From: an uncultured Lachnospiraceae bacterium
Lineage (GTDB): Bacteria; Bacillota; Clostridia; Lachnospirales; Lachnospiraceae
Assembly (NCBI GenBank): GCA_910589635.1
Contig: CAJUTD010000012.1
Location: 1-28,247 of the forward strand
Length of the DNA stretch: 28,247 nucleotides
Direction: 5' to 3'
Shown: positions 7,742 through 15,757 of the stretch, piece by piece
Position numbering within the stretch: position 1 is the stretch's first letter
How the letters are laid out: each line of letters starts with the position of its first letter
The notes under the pieces: model-generated
Database searches by the model: none
Told to the model about the DNA's origin: nothing
Seen by the model: the letters and a program-made list of their open reading frames with translations, nothing else
Made by a program: the position numbers and the translations under genes

Positions 7742-8251
7742 ATGGCTAAACGAAAGAAACAATTGTTATCCATGGCAGGTATCATCCTGCTTGTGGCAGT
7801 CACCGTGCTTATCTGCTATTTCTTTTTTGCCAGGAAGGATGAGAACAACCTTCTATATGATGACAACGCCACCGTCGGCGTCCTGCCGGGTATCGACATT
7901 GATCAGCGCAGAAAAGAATTACAAGACCAGTTAGACCGCAGCATGATCGCCTTTTCCATCAATACTTCTCCGGTCTTCCTCAATGGAACCTCCGCAGGGA
8001 ATCTGCTCATCGAAAACCCGGGAAACAATGCCAAACTTCTGCGGGTGAGCATCAAAGTCGACGGCACAGAAGAGGAAATTTATGCCTCAAAATATTTAAA
8101 ACCTGGAACATACATAGAATCCGTGAAGCTGGATAAAGTTCTCGAGAAAGGTACTTATGACGCCACCGCCTATTTCTCGGCCTACGACGAGGCAAACGGC
8201 GAATACATCGGCGAAACCGGAGCACAGATTACCATCACCGTACAAAACTGA
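7742..8251 (+). CDS. Membrane-anchored extracytoplasmic protein, unknown
   Basis: A 169-residue protein with a basic start (MAKRKKQ) and one hydrophobic segment at about residues 10-30 (GIILLVAVTVLICYFFFA). The rest is predicted outside the cell. It contains the stretch LLIENPGNNAKLLRVSIKVDG, then LKPGTYIESVKLDK and YDATAYFSAYDE, a pattern of short beta strands like a single Ig-like domain. I do not recognise the family. It precedes another exported beta-rich protein by 47 bases and the EpsG-like gene, so the three may act together at the cell surface. It is the first gene after the promoter at 7639. Confidence 0.7.
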   Translation: MAKRKKQLLSMAGIILLVAVTVLICYFFFARKDENNLLYDDNATVGVLPGIDIDQRRKELQDQLDRSMIAFSINTSPVFLNGTSAGNLLIENPGNNAKLLRVSIKVDGTEEEIYASKYLKPGTYIESVKLDKVLEKGTYDATAYFSAYDEANGEYIGETGAQITITVQN

Positions 8252-8298
8252 ACTGAGACAGGCCGATACTATGGCGGATGCCGGCAGGAGGTATATCT

Positions 8299-8880
8299 AT
8301 GAAGAAAAAATTATTATTTCAGTTTACATTGATATTTGCTTTGCTCTTCTCCACCGTTTCCTATGCCGCAGACGTTAATTCCACCAGAGACATCCCTGTG
8401 GGCGGCTCCGGGCAGATGGAGATGGTAGGAACTATTGAACCGACGATTCTCTCTGTTACAATGCCGACCTTCGTTCCTTTCAACATCAGCAGCAGCCTTC
8501 CCACCCAAAACAAAGTTATTTCTCCCAGAATCAAAATGAAAAATAACTCCAACGTTCCGGTGCGGGTAGACGTATCGTACACGAAAGTAGATTTAAGCAA
8601 ATTAGACAACGTAAAGTGGAGCGATACCGGCATGGTTAGCGACAATCAGATTGCCATTGGCTTAAAGCAGGAAGAAAGCAAAGATGAGATGCCGGAAAGC
8701 CTCGCTCAGGCGCGCTGGCTGAAAGCCAACCAGAAGCAAGACATGAACGTCCTCATCCTCAACGCCAACCAAGAAGGCGCATTGTACGTTGTCGGCACGA
8801 TGGGACAAAACGTCTCTGACAACGGAACCTTCAACGTAACGCCAACTTTCGTGGTAAGCAAAACGTCCGCAGCAGATTGA
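8299..8880 (+). CDS. Secreted beta-rich surface protein, unknown
   Basis: A 193-residue protein with a classical signal peptide (MKKKLLFQFTLIFALLFSTV, cleavage probably after SYAA near residue 24). The mature part begins with VGTIEPTILSVTMPTFVPFN, then KNNSNVPVRVDVSYT, a repeat-like beta pattern seen in clostridial exported Ig-like or WxL-like proteins. No LPXTG anchor or WxL motif is present. I chose the ATG at 8299 because GCAGGAGG at 8284-8291 gives normal spacing; the frame is open from 8278. It probably shares a transcript with the upstream anchored protein. Its function is unknown. Confidence 0.72.
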   Translation: MKKKLLFQFTLIFALLFSTVSYAADVNSTRDIPVGGSGQMEMVGTIEPTILSVTMPTFVPFNISSSLPTQNKVISPRIKMKNNSNVPVRVDVSYTKVDLSKLDNVKWSDTGMVSDNQIAIGLKQEESKDEMPESLAQARWLKANQKQDMNVLILNANQEGALYVVGTMGQNVSDNGTFNVTPTFVVSKTSAAD

Positions 8881-8944
8881 CGCACTATCATCAGCAACTA
8901 TTGACATCGTAATCAAAAGGCATCTGTCCATAGTATATTTGTTG

Positions 8945-8980
8945 ACCGTTCAGCTTTGATGACGCAGGCTGAACGGTTTT
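8945..8980 (+). terminator. Perfect stem-loop between surface gene and epsG-like gene
   Basis: ACCGTTCAGC (8945-8954) and GCTGAACGGT (8968-8977) form a perfect 10-bp stem with a 13-base loop, followed by TTTT then CCC. The short T run makes it a weak or partial terminator. It ends only 21 bases before the next start codon and could reduce expression of the epsG-like gene. Confidence 0.6.
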
Positions 8981-9000
8981 CCCAAAAGGAGGGCAATTTT

Positions 9001-10128
9001 ATGACTATCTACTATCTCACCATCGCCACGCTGGCAGGTCTTGGCTATGTCCTCACTGATACCAGAAAACAGGGCACGCACAAAGGACAGCAAAACAGCC
9101 GGGCCTGCGCATTTTACCTGGCTGTATCATTTCTGTTGCTCGTCTTTCTCTCTTCCTGCCGCTACGCCATCGGTTTCGACTACTTTTCTTACCGCAACAT
9201 CTATGAAATAGCATCTCAGTTGACATACGCCGATATCTTGCGTCTCCACCCGGATGAACCTCTTTTTTTCCTGACTTGCAAGCTGTTTGGCATGATGGGC
9301 TTTCCCTATCAAATGTTGCTGATGATGATCAACTTCTTTCTGATGTCTGTGGCAATTGTTTTTATCCGCCGTTATTCCAAAATTCCCTGGGTCAGCGTAT
9401 ACCTGTATATCACCTTACAGTTTCTGGCCTACAACATGAACTTAATCCGCCAGTCCATTGCCACTGCCTTTTTCCTCCTTGCCTTTCCATACCTGAAAAA
9501 CAGAAAGCTTCTGCCTTTTGCACTACTCGTTTTTATAGGCGGCCTATTCCACAATTCGCTGCTGTTTTTATTCCCGCTGTACTTCCTGCTGCCCCAAAAA
9601 CATACGAAGAAATCTCTGTTAGCGCTCGCTGCGCTCACAACCGTTCTATATATTTTCTTTGAACCGCTGTTTGATATTTTAAAAAGTTTTTTGCCTTACC
9701 GATACGCCAATTACCAGGGCGGCTATTTCTGGCATCCCAACGGCTTGCAATACGTTATTTTCCCTGCCTTCTACTGTATGTTGATTATCTTATTCCGCAA
9801 CCGCATCAAAGACCCTCTGCTTCGCTCTGTGTACATAAACAGCGCCGTCTACCATTTCATTATCAGCCTGTTTATCACGAAGCATTTTATCTTAGAACGG
9901 TTTGCCGTTTACCCTTTTGCTTTCTCTCTGATTGCCATCCCGGAAATCATATCCTCCTATGAAGACAAGAAAGAACGCGGCAGAAAGCCTTTTCTGACTT
10001 ACCACCGCGTTCTGTTATTATTTCTGCTGTTTGGCGGCGCGTATTTTGCTTTCGCCGCATTGTTCGGATTCCACCACGTCTATCCTTATACCGGGCTGTG
10101 GGATAAAAGCATATCTCCGCCCAAGTAA
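9001..10128 (+). CDS. EpsG-family polysaccharide polymerase-like membrane protein
   Basis: A 375-residue polytopic membrane protein with roughly ten hydrophobic segments. Near the N-terminus it carries CRYAIGFDYFSYRNIYEIAS, the RxxxGxDYxxY pattern of EpsG/Wzy-like proteins. Later NLIRQSIATAFFLLAFPYL and GGLFHNSLLFLFPLYF match the RQ..A and H-x-S motifs of the family. EpsG proteins are thought to polymerise or handle exopolysaccharide repeat units. The AAAGGAGGG immediately upstream fixes the ATG at 9001; an in-frame ATG at 8956 falls inside the preceding hairpin. No glycosyltransferases lie nearby, so its pathway partners must be elsewhere or absent. Confidence 0.82.
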   Translation: MTIYYLTIATLAGLGYVLTDTRKQGTHKGQQNSRACAFYLAVSFLLLVFLSSCRYAIGFDYFSYRNIYEIASQLTYADILRLHPDEPLFFLTCKLFGMMGFPYQMLLMMINFFLMSVAIVFIRRYSKIPWVSVYLYITLQFLAYNMNLIRQSIATAFFLLAFPYLKNRKLLPFALLVFIGGLFHNSLLFLFPLYFLLPQKHTKKSLLALAALTTVLYIFFEPLFDILKSFLPYRYANYQGGYFWHPNGLQYVIFPAFYCMLIILFRNRIKDPLLRSVYINSAVYHFIISLFITKHFILERFAVYPFAFSLIAIPEIISSYEDKKERGRKPFLTYHRVLLLFLLFGGAYFAFAALFGFHHVYPYTGLWDKSISPPK

Positions 10129-10134
10129 TATACG

Positions 10135-10270
10135 CTCAATTCCAGCATACGCTCTGCGGGATTACCGGCTCAATTCCAGCATACGCTCTGCGGGATTACC
10201 GGCCTAATTCCAGCATACGCTCTGCGGGATCACCGGCCTAATTCCAACATACGTTCTAGAGGTTCATTGG
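10135..10270. repeat. 34-bp tandem repeat of the nadA 3' end
   Basis: Three consecutive 34-bp units at 10135-10168, 10169-10202 and 10203-10236, then a diverged fourth at 10237-10270 that is coding sequence of nadA. The first two are identical; the third differs at three positions. On the minus strand each unit reads (G)AGCGTATGCTGGAATT..., the sense of the last nadA codons (ERMLEL), followed by a stop region. The unit is not a multiple of three. The array fills the whole space between the convergent epsG-like and nadA genes. Confidence 0.9.
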
Positions 10271-11135
10271 CAAGAAGCCGCACCTGCTCATCCATCTCAA
10301 CCGTGTTTGTCATCCGTTCTAAGGCATCCGCGACCTTCTCCAGTGTAATCCTCTTCATGTTCGGGCAGAACTGCTGATGCCCTGCGGGATAAAAGCGTTT
10401 GCCGGGATTCTTCTGCTGAAGCTCATATAAGACGCCAACTTCCGTGCAGATAATAAACTCCTGCTTCTCACTGGCCGTTGCAAAATCAATAATTCCAGAA
10501 GTGCTCCCTATATAATCTGCCATCTCTGCCACATCCGGCGTACATTCAGGGTGCACAAGAACTTGCGCATGGGGATGGGCTTCCCTGGCTTTTTTGACAT
10601 GTTCCGCAGCTATCCCCTTATGTACATGACAGAAACCATCATTGAAAATAAATTTTTTCTCCGGCACCTGAGACGCCACATAACGCCCCAAGTTTTCATC
10701 TGGTATAAAATAAATATGCTGGTTGGGCAGCTTTCTGACAATCTTTAAAGCATTCGATGAGGTAACGCACACATCGGAATAAGTCTTTAACTCCGCCGTG
10801 GAATTGATATAACAGACAACCGCAAGGTCTTCATATTTCTTACGCAGCTCCTGAATCTTCCCGATATCCGCCATATGAGCCATGGGGCAGTCCGCCTGCA
10901 TATCCGGCATAATTACTGTCTTGTTTGGACTCAAAATCTTCGCGCTCTCGCCCATAAAGGACACGCCGCAGAAACAGATAACATCCGCTTCCTCCTTTGC
11001 TGCAATCTTGCTGAGGTAAAAGGAATCCCCGACATAATCGGCTATCGCCTGTACCTCATCCTCCACATAATAATGCGCCAAAATTACTGCATTACGCTCT
11101 CGTTTTAATTCCTTAATTTTATCTATCGTTGACAT
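10230..11135 (-). CDS. nadA: Quinolinate synthase NadA
   Basis: Condenses iminoaspartate with dihydroxyacetone phosphate to quinolinate in de novo NAD synthesis. The 301-residue protein has the short-type NadA layout: AVILAHYYVEDEVQ near the start, then the three 4Fe-4S ligands at about C83 (ADCPMAHMAD), C169 (NDGFCHVH) and C257 (HQQFCPNMK). HPECTPDVAEMADYIGSTSG and CTEVG are also typical. The TGA stop lies inside the third 34-bp repeat unit, so the last codons are part of the repeated sequence. nadB and nadC are not beside it, as would be usual in Clostridia. No clear operon partner is seen. Confidence 0.95.
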   Translation of the reverse strand: MSTIDKIKELKRERNAVILAHYYVEDEVQAIADYVGDSFYLSKIAAKEEADVICFCGVSFMGESAKILSPNKTVIMPDMQADCPMAHMADIGKIQELRKKYEDLAVVCYINSTAELKTYSDVCVTSSNALKIVRKLPNQHIYFIPDENLGRYVASQVPEKKFIFNDGFCHVHKGIAAEHVKKAREAHPHAQVLVHPECTPDVAEMADYIGSTSGIIDFATASEKQEFIICTEVGVLYELQQKNPGKRFYPAGHQQFCPNMKRITLEKVADALERMTNTVEMDEQVRLLANEPLERMLELGR

Positions 11136-11316
11136 ATGTGCTCCCGCTTTCTCTATCCCTGCGTAACAAGAATAGCTACTACTGTTGATAAGAGCATAGC
11201 AGATTAAACCGCCAGTACTCTCTTAAATATTGGGAAAATTACCGTTGTTTCCCTTTTCTGCTTACTATCTCACAAGTATGGCGTTCTGTCAATCCCCAAA
11301 CTTGCCGGTGACGCCA

Positions 11317-12417
11317 TCATGGGCAGTCCATGCTTACGCCAAGTTTCCTTAGTGTCTGCCGCAGAGCTTCCATCGTCTCTGCCATATCCTTTTCATTGGC
11401 GTTGCTGCCCATATGCCCGATACGAATAACCTTTCCGGCAAGGTTGCCAAAAGAGCCTGCCAGGAGAATGTTATGCTCCGTGCGCATGGTATCTAAAATT
11501 GCCTGCGCCGTCGTTCCCTTCGGCACATCAAACACGGTTACCGTGTTTGAAAATCCGCTCTCTAAATGCAGCTTTACTCCTGCCTCCTTCAAGGACTGCC
11601 GGCACGATTTTGCAAGTCTCGCATGGCGCGCCAGCATATCCGTATCTGCCGCGATATTATCCATAGCCGTGCGCAGCCCATAAATATCGCTGATAGGCAT
11701 CGTATAAGGGAACCATTTCGCTTCGTAGTACCCCTCAAACACTTTCAAATTGGCATAGAAAGAAGCAATCTCTGTTTTGCGCCCCGCCATAGCTTTTTTG
11801 GCGTCCGCGCTGACCGTCACAAACGTCAGTCCCGGCGGCGCGGAAACCGCCTTCTGCGAACCGCCGCAGAGAATATCAATTTGCGAGTCATCCACACGCA
11901 CTTCCTCCCCAAACATAGAGGAGACAGCGTCTACCACCGTCAATATGCCATATTTTTTCAAAAGCGGGCAGAGCACGGCAATATCATTCAAGATACCGCT
12001 GGGAGTATCGCAGTGCACCAAAGTTGCATATTTGTAATCGTGGTTCTTTTGCAGAAATTTCTCTAACTCCTGGGCATCAATTGGATTCTTTCCGTCCACG
12101 GAATACAATTGGGGCACGCCGCCATACAGAGACACGAAATCGGCAAATCCTTCTCCAAAAATGCCATTGTCCAAAACCAACACATCATCCCCCGGCTCCG
12201 TCAGGGAAGCGCAGGCGGCTTCCAGGCCCAAAATCCCTTCTCCGCTAAGAATCAACGTCTCATTCCCGGTGTGCAGCAGGCGGCTGATTAACTCGCATGT
12301 TTCCTTATAAAAATCAAAAAACTCCTCGTCTATATCCGGGTTCCCACATTCTCTTGCCCGCGCCAGGCGGACATTTTCTTTTACCTGCGTGGGCCCCGGC
12401 GTCATCATCTTGTACAT
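11317..12417 (-). CDS. Class V PLP aminotransferase (alanine-glyoxylate type)
   Basis: A 366-residue fold-type I PLP enzyme beginning MYKMMTPGPTQVKENVRLA, the start typical of the serine-pyruvate / alanine-glyoxylate aminotransferase family. The PLP lysine lies in CGGSQKAVSAPPGL; VVDAVSSMFGEE supplies the PLP-binding aspartate; VIRIGHMGSNANEKD is the conserved C-terminal motif. The amino donor and acceptor cannot be read from sequence. It is 47 bases downstream of dapB on the same strand, so it may be co-transcribed with dapA-dapB. A role in lysine/diaminopimelate synthesis is possible but unproven; serine-glyoxylate type activity is the other main option. Confidence 0.88.
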   Translation of the reverse strand: MYKMMTPGPTQVKENVRLARARECGNPDIDEEFFDFYKETCELISRLLHTGNETLILSGEGILGLEAACASLTEPGDDVLVLDNGIFGEGFADFVSLYGGVPQLYSVDGKNPIDAQELEKFLQKNHDYKYATLVHCDTPSGILNDIAVLCPLLKKYGILTVVDAVSSMFGEEVRVDDSQIDILCGGSQKAVSAPPGLTFVTVSADAKKAMAGRKTEIASFYANLKVFEGYYEAKWFPYTMPISDIYGLRTAMDNIAADTDMLARHARLAKSCRQSLKEAGVKLHLESGFSNTVTVFDVPKGTTAQAILDTMRTEHNILLAGSFGNLAGKVIRIGHMGSNANEKDMAETMEALRQTLRKLGVSMDCP

Positions 12418-12464
12418 TGCTGCCCTTCCTTTCCCTTTGCCTTACTATCACGGATTAAGCTCTT

Positions 12465-13235
12465 CTATTTCCCGCCGGATGCAGCAATCACATCCCGCAT
12501 CTCATATCTGCCGGCAGGCTTGCCAGCAAGGAATTTTGCCGCCTCCACGGCGCCTTTGGCAAAAACTGCTTTAGAATATGCCGTATGCTTAAATTCAATG
12601 ACCTCGTCTGTCCCCGCAAAGATTACCTCGTGTTCGCCGACAATACTGCCGCCGCGGACTGCCTGGATGCCGATTTCATATTTCTCACGCTTCTTCCTGT
12701 CCTGCGTCCTGTCATATTGATAAGCATAGGCGTTGTCCAACGCTTCATTGAGGGAATCCGCAAGCGCAAGCGCCGTTCCGCTCGGCGCGTCCACTTTCTG
12801 GTTATGGTGCTTCTCCACAATTTCCATGTCAAATCCCGCCGGAGCAAGCGTCTTTGCCGCCTGCTTTAACAAATCTATCAGCAAATTAATGCCCAAGGAC
12901 ATATTGGCAGATTTAAGCACAGCCGTCTGCCTGCCTGCTTCCTCCACCTTAGCAAGCTGCTGCTCACTGAGCCCCGTCGTACACAAAACTACCGGAAGCT
13001 TGTGCGATACGCAGTAATCCAGTAATCCATCCACCGCCGGCGCAGCAGCAAAGTCCACCACCACGTCCGCCTCTATCTGGCACTTTGCAATATCGGCAAA
13101 TACCGGAAAATCATTCCCCAAGCCGGTATAAGGGTCGACTCCCGCTACAATCTCAATCCCATCATCCTCCCGGCAGATTCCCGAGATAACTTGTCCCATC
13201 TTGCCGTTACAGCCATGCATAATCATTCTAACCAT
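12465..13235 (-). CDS. dapB: 4-hydroxy-tetrahydrodipicolinate reductase DapB
   Basis: Second dedicated step of the diaminopimelate/lysine pathway, reducing the DapA product with NAD(P)H. The 256-residue protein begins MVRMIMHGCNGKMGQVISG with the Rossmann glycine motif. It carries EIVEKHHNQKVDAPSGTA, the signature containing the catalytic histidine/lysine region. I chose ATG 13235, 9 bases after AGGAGG; another in-frame ATG at 13241 is too close to it, and a longer in-frame start at 13292 would lie in the intercistronic hairpin. It follows dapA by 88 bases and precedes the class V aminotransferase. Confidence 0.93.
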   Translation of the reverse strand: MVRMIMHGCNGKMGQVISGICREDDGIEIVAGVDPYTGLGNDFPVFADIAKCQIEADVVVDFAAAPAVDGLLDYCVSHKLPVVLCTTGLSEQQLAKVEEAGRQTAVLKSANMSLGINLLIDLLKQAAKTLAPAGFDMEIVEKHHNQKVDAPSGTALALADSLNEALDNAYAYQYDRTQDRKKREKYEIGIQAVRGGSIVGEHEVIFAGTDEVIEFKHTAYSKAVFAKGAVEAAKFLAGKPAGRYEMRDVIAASGGK

Positions 13236-13263
13236 CTTCATTCTCCTCCTGGATGTAAAATTT

Positions 13264-13289
13264 GACCCCGCTGCCAATGCAGCAGGGTC
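13264..13289 (-). other. Intercistronic hairpin between dapA and dapB
   Basis: GACCCTGCTGC and GCAGCGGGGTC (minus-strand sense) form an 11-bp stem with one G-U pair, closed by an ATTG loop. AAATTTTAC follows rather than a clean U run, so it may be a leaky terminator or an mRNA-stabilising or processing structure separating the two dap genes. Confidence 0.6.
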
Positions 13290-13323
13290 CATCTTTTATA
13301 AAGCAATCGCTGGCTTAAAAATA

Positions 13324-14208
13324 TTATAAAATTCCAAACTCCTGCATTGCTTTTCTAAGTTTTTCTCTATTCTCCGGTTCCATTTCACTGAGAGGCGCCC
13401 GCAAAGAACCCACTTCCCAGCCCATAAGGTTTAAAGCAGCTTTCACCGGAATCGGGTTTACCTCACAAAACAGCGCATCTACCAACGCAATCGCTTTGCA
13501 CTGCATCTTCAACGCTTCCTGCTGATTGCCATTCAGATAATTCATCACCATATCATGGGTGAATTTCGGCGCCACATTAGAGAGTACGGAAATCACGCCA
13601 ATCCCGCCGCAGGCAAGCAGCGGAATCACCTGTCCGTCCTCACCGGAATACAAATCAAAATCACCCTGAGTCTGTTCCATCACACGCAGAGTATAGGAAA
13701 TATCCCCCACAGCATCCTTCATACCGACAATGTTCTCCACATCACGCGCCAAAGCAGCAGCCGTCTCCGGCGCAATTTTACAGCCGGTCCTTCCAGGAAC
13801 ATTATATAAAATTAATGGAAGATCCACATTCTTGGCAATCTCTGTGTAATGGCTGATAAGCCCCTTCTGCGTTGCCTTATTATAATACGGCGTCACCACA
13901 AGAAGACCATCCGCCCCTGCCTCCTGCGCTTGACGCGACAGATATACTGCTGTCTTCGTACAGTTAGAACCCGTTCCGGCAATCACAGGGATTCGTTTGT
14001 TCACAATGGAAACTGCCGCCCTTATCACTTCTAAGTGCTCTTCCTCTGTCAGTGTGGACGCCTCCCCCGTAGTCCCAGTAATAATAATACTATCCGTCTC
14101 ATTCTTAATCTGGTCTTCTAACAGTTCTGCCAATTTATCATAATTTACTTCCAGATTGTCTTTCATCGGCGTCACAAGCGCAACACCGGCTCCCTTGAAA
14201 ATCGCCAT
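13324..14208 (-). CDS. dapA: 4-hydroxy-tetrahydrodipicolinate synthase DapA
   Basis: Condenses pyruvate with aspartate semialdehyde at the entry to the lysine/diaminopimelate branch. The 294-residue protein has the expected length and motifs: GVALVTPMKDN at the start, ITGTTGEASTLTEEEH (the TGTTGE pyruvate-binding loop), the catalytic tyrosine in LILYNVPGRTG and the Schiff-base lysine in NIVGMKDAVGD. AAGGAGG precedes the ATG. It is the first gene of a dapA-dapB-aminotransferase group and has its own promoter and a leader hairpin. Confidence 0.95.
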   Translation of the reverse strand: MAIFKGAGVALVTPMKDNLEVNYDKLAELLEDQIKNETDSIIITGTTGEASTLTEEEHLEVIRAAVSIVNKRIPVIAGTGSNCTKTAVYLSRQAQEAGADGLLVVTPYYNKATQKGLISHYTEIAKNVDLPLILYNVPGRTGCKIAPETAAALARDVENIVGMKDAVGDISYTLRVMEQTQGDFDLYSGEDGQVIPLLACGGIGVISVLSNVAPKFTHDMVMNYLNGNQQEALKMQCKAIALVDALFCEVNPIPVKAALNLMGWEVGSLRAPLSEMEPENREKLRKAMQEFGIL

Positions 14209-14226
14209 GCAAATATCCTCCTTAAA

Positions 14227-14251
14227 AAGCCGACTACTAATGAGCCGGCTT
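14227..14251 (-). promoter_or_regulatory. Leader hairpin just upstream of the dapA RBS
   Basis: In mRNA sense, AAGCCG and CGGCTT form a 6-bp stem with a 13-base loop, followed immediately by TTTTTAAGGAGG. The stem plus T run resembles a small terminator placed directly before the dapA ribosome binding site, so it could act as an attenuator. It is too small for a lysine riboswitch. Confidence 0.45.
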
Positions 14252-14279
14252 AAAATTCAAAAATGTTTCAACTGAACAT

Positions 14280-14308
14280 AATATAGCATTTTCTACACGC
14301 AAAGTCAA
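14280..14308 (-). promoter_or_regulatory. Sigma-A promoter of dapA
   Basis: TTGACT (14303-14308), 17 bases, TATATT (14280-14285) on the minus strand. The start of transcription would be near 14273, giving a leader of about 65 bases that contains the hairpin at 14227-14251. Confidence 0.65.
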
Positions 14309-14316
14309 CCATGTTA

Positions 14317-14802
14317 TCAACAATTCTCATGAATTTCATAGACTTTCCCGATATATTTACGCAGGCTGTCACTCATAACCCTTCCGGTAAAAATAATCTC
14401 CGTATCCTCAGAGGCTGCGTTCATCAAAGAGTCTAAATCCTCCTCAGAAATCAGGCGGTTCTCCCAAAGCCCCAGGAATTCATCGAGGATTAAAAGGCTG
14501 CATTCGCCCGTCACCAGAACCTTCCTGGCAAAATTAAATCCATTGCGGATATTGATTGCCTCTTCCTCCTGCTCCTCTTTGGACAGTTCTGCAAAATTCT
14601 TCTCTGTTTTCGCAAATCTGAAAAACTTTATTTCCGGCTCCAGTCTGCGCAGGAATTCCATCTCCTCTTCCTTTCTCCCTTTAAGAAATTGGATAATGAT
14701 AACGTTTTCCCTCTGCCCCGCAGCCTGTAATGCATATCCAAGCGCTGCTGTTGTCTTACCTTTTCCATCTCCGCAATAAACAGTAACCTTTTCCTTACAC
14801 AT
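14317..14802 (-). CDS. Cob(I)alamin adenosyltransferase, CobA/CobO/BtuR type
   Basis: A 161-residue P-loop protein starting MCKEKVTVYCGDGKGKTTAA, with the GDGKGKTTAA ATP-binding loop, VIIIQFLKGRKEEE and the LLILDEFLG acidic motif of the CobA/CobO/BtuR family. These enzymes transfer the adenosyl group of ATP to cob(I)alamin or corrinoid precursors. It is a little shorter than the usual 175-200 residues. I chose ATG 14802 because AAAGGA lies 8 bases upstream; the frame is open for 32 more codons upstream, but those residues are not family-like. No other cobalamin genes are nearby, which suggests a salvage role. Confidence 0.82.
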   Translation of the reverse strand: MCKEKVTVYCGDGKGKTTAALGYALQAAGQRENVIIIQFLKGRKEEEMEFLRRLEPEIKFFRFAKTEKNFAELSKEEQEEEAINIRNGFNFARKVLVTGECSLLILDEFLGLWENRLISEEDLDSLMNAASEDTEIIFTGRVMSDSLRKYIGKVYEIHENC

Positions 14803-14933
14803 GCTGTTTTTCCTTTCTCTTTCACAAAAGCTTTTCTTAAAATACCACAAAGCTGCGGAAAATGCAACCAACAGTTCAGCAAGACGCAGTGATAGCAAGA
14901 CAAATCATGCTTACATGAATTTGACGAGTTTTA

Positions 14934-15557
14934 TTATAAGTACTCAATCTTACTGACAGATACTTCATAGGCCACTCTATGCTCCACCTCTGTCTCAGAA
15001 AGTTTTTTTACATACTCCCTGCTCTGAATCCTGCCATAGACCTGTACATGGCCGCCAATCTCGAATCCTGAAGCAAACCTCGCATTTCTGCCCCAGCAAA
15101 TGCAGGGTATGTAATCTGACTTTCCATAAGAACGGTTTACGGCAATAAGAAGGTCCGCAATTTCTCTGCCAAGCGGTGTTTTGCGATAAATTGGTTCTTT
15201 GCAGATATAACCGTCCAGAAAGATTTGGTTGCTCTTCTCACCTTCCGGTATCTCATCTACAAATTCCATCTCCCGCACAAAAACGGATAAGACAAGGCGG
15301 TTCTTCTTTTCTTCATGCCGGTTATAGGAGCGGAACTGCCCGTCAACCCGAATATACTGCCCAATATAGCTGCACTGCGTGTCAATCAGACGTTCCGAAA
15401 TCATCATGGGAATCACGTCCGCAAAATTGCTCAGACGGTTCACAGATACTTCCACCATGTAGAACCCTTCACCAAAAACTTCGTGGCTGTACTGAAAATC
15501 GGAAATGATTTCCCCTGTAATAGTAACCTGGTTGTTTTCAAATATTTTATCTGCCAT
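14934..15557 (-). CDS. Tandem OB-fold single-stranded DNA-binding-like protein
   Basis: A 207-residue protein that appears to contain two successive OB-fold segments. The first (about residues 8-105) runs from NQVTITGEIISDFQYSHEVF to LSVFVREMEF. The second (about 112-207) runs from FLDGYICKEPIYRKTPLGRE through CICWGRNARFAS to VQVYGRIQSREY; its TPLGRE..LLIAVNR part matches SSB. There is no acidic SSB tail, so it is not the housekeeping SSB. A role in replication or repair is only suggested by the fold. ATG 15557 is preferred to an upstream in-frame start at 15593 because GGGG lies 9-12 bases before it and the family begins here. Confidence 0.72.
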   Translation of the reverse strand: MADKIFENNQVTITGEIISDFQYSHEVFGEGFYMVEVSVNRLSNFADVIPMMISERLIDTQCSYIGQYIRVDGQFRSYNRHEEKKNRLVLSVFVREMEFVDEIPEGEKSNQIFLDGYICKEPIYRKTPLGREIADLLIAVNRSYGKSDYIPCICWGRNARFASGFEIGGHVQVYGRIQSREYVKKLSETEVEHRVAYEVSVSKIEYL

Positions 15558-15671
15558 GAATGTTAGTTCCCCTTTCGTATATCGATGGCACATCGATGAA
15601 GTAAAATTTTTCTAAAAGAATATCATTGGATTTCTGAAAATATTCGCAGTTCATGTCGACAGTATTCCGGC

Positions 15672-15700
15672 TTTACGAATTGTAGTTTCTGCGTTATAAT
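15672..15700 (+). promoter_or_regulatory. Sigma-A promoter of the cyclophilin gene
   Basis: TTTACG (15672-15677), 17 bases, TATAAT (15695-15700). It gives an unusually long leader of about 120 bases before the cyclophilin start codon. Confidence 0.6.
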
Positions 15701-15712
15701 TTAGCATGAAGT

Positions 15713-15757
15713 GGAACCAACGTAGCAGGAGGAGCACTGATGCCTCCTATTGGTTCT
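15713..15757 (+). promoter_or_regulatory. Structured 5' leader upstream of cyclophilin
   Basis: GGAACCAA (15713-15720) pairs with TTGGTTCT (15750-15757), and inside it AGGAGG (15727-15732) pairs with CCTCCT (15743-15748). The inner strand hides a perfect Shine-Dalgarno sequence. There is no U tract, so it is not a terminator. It matches no riboswitch class I can name. Confidence 0.55.

Noticed and set aside
8901..8936. TTGACA followed by TAGTAT as a promoter for the epsG-like gene
   Set aside because: The spacing is 24 bases and no better -10 box lies at 16-18 bases.
10135..10236. Short direct repeats as a CRISPR array
   Set aside because: The units adjoin without spacers and are copies of the nadA end.
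13236..13292. Longer DapB start
   Set aside because: The extra residues are translated from the intercistronic hairpin and precede the ribosome binding site.
14209..14279. Lysine riboswitch upstream of dapA
   Set aside because: The leader is about 65 bases with one small hairpin, far too short for the lysine aptamer.
15581..15595. TCGATGGCACATCGA palindrome near the SSB-like gene
   Set aside because: Short, not tied to a promoter I can define, and possibly chance; left out of the feature list.
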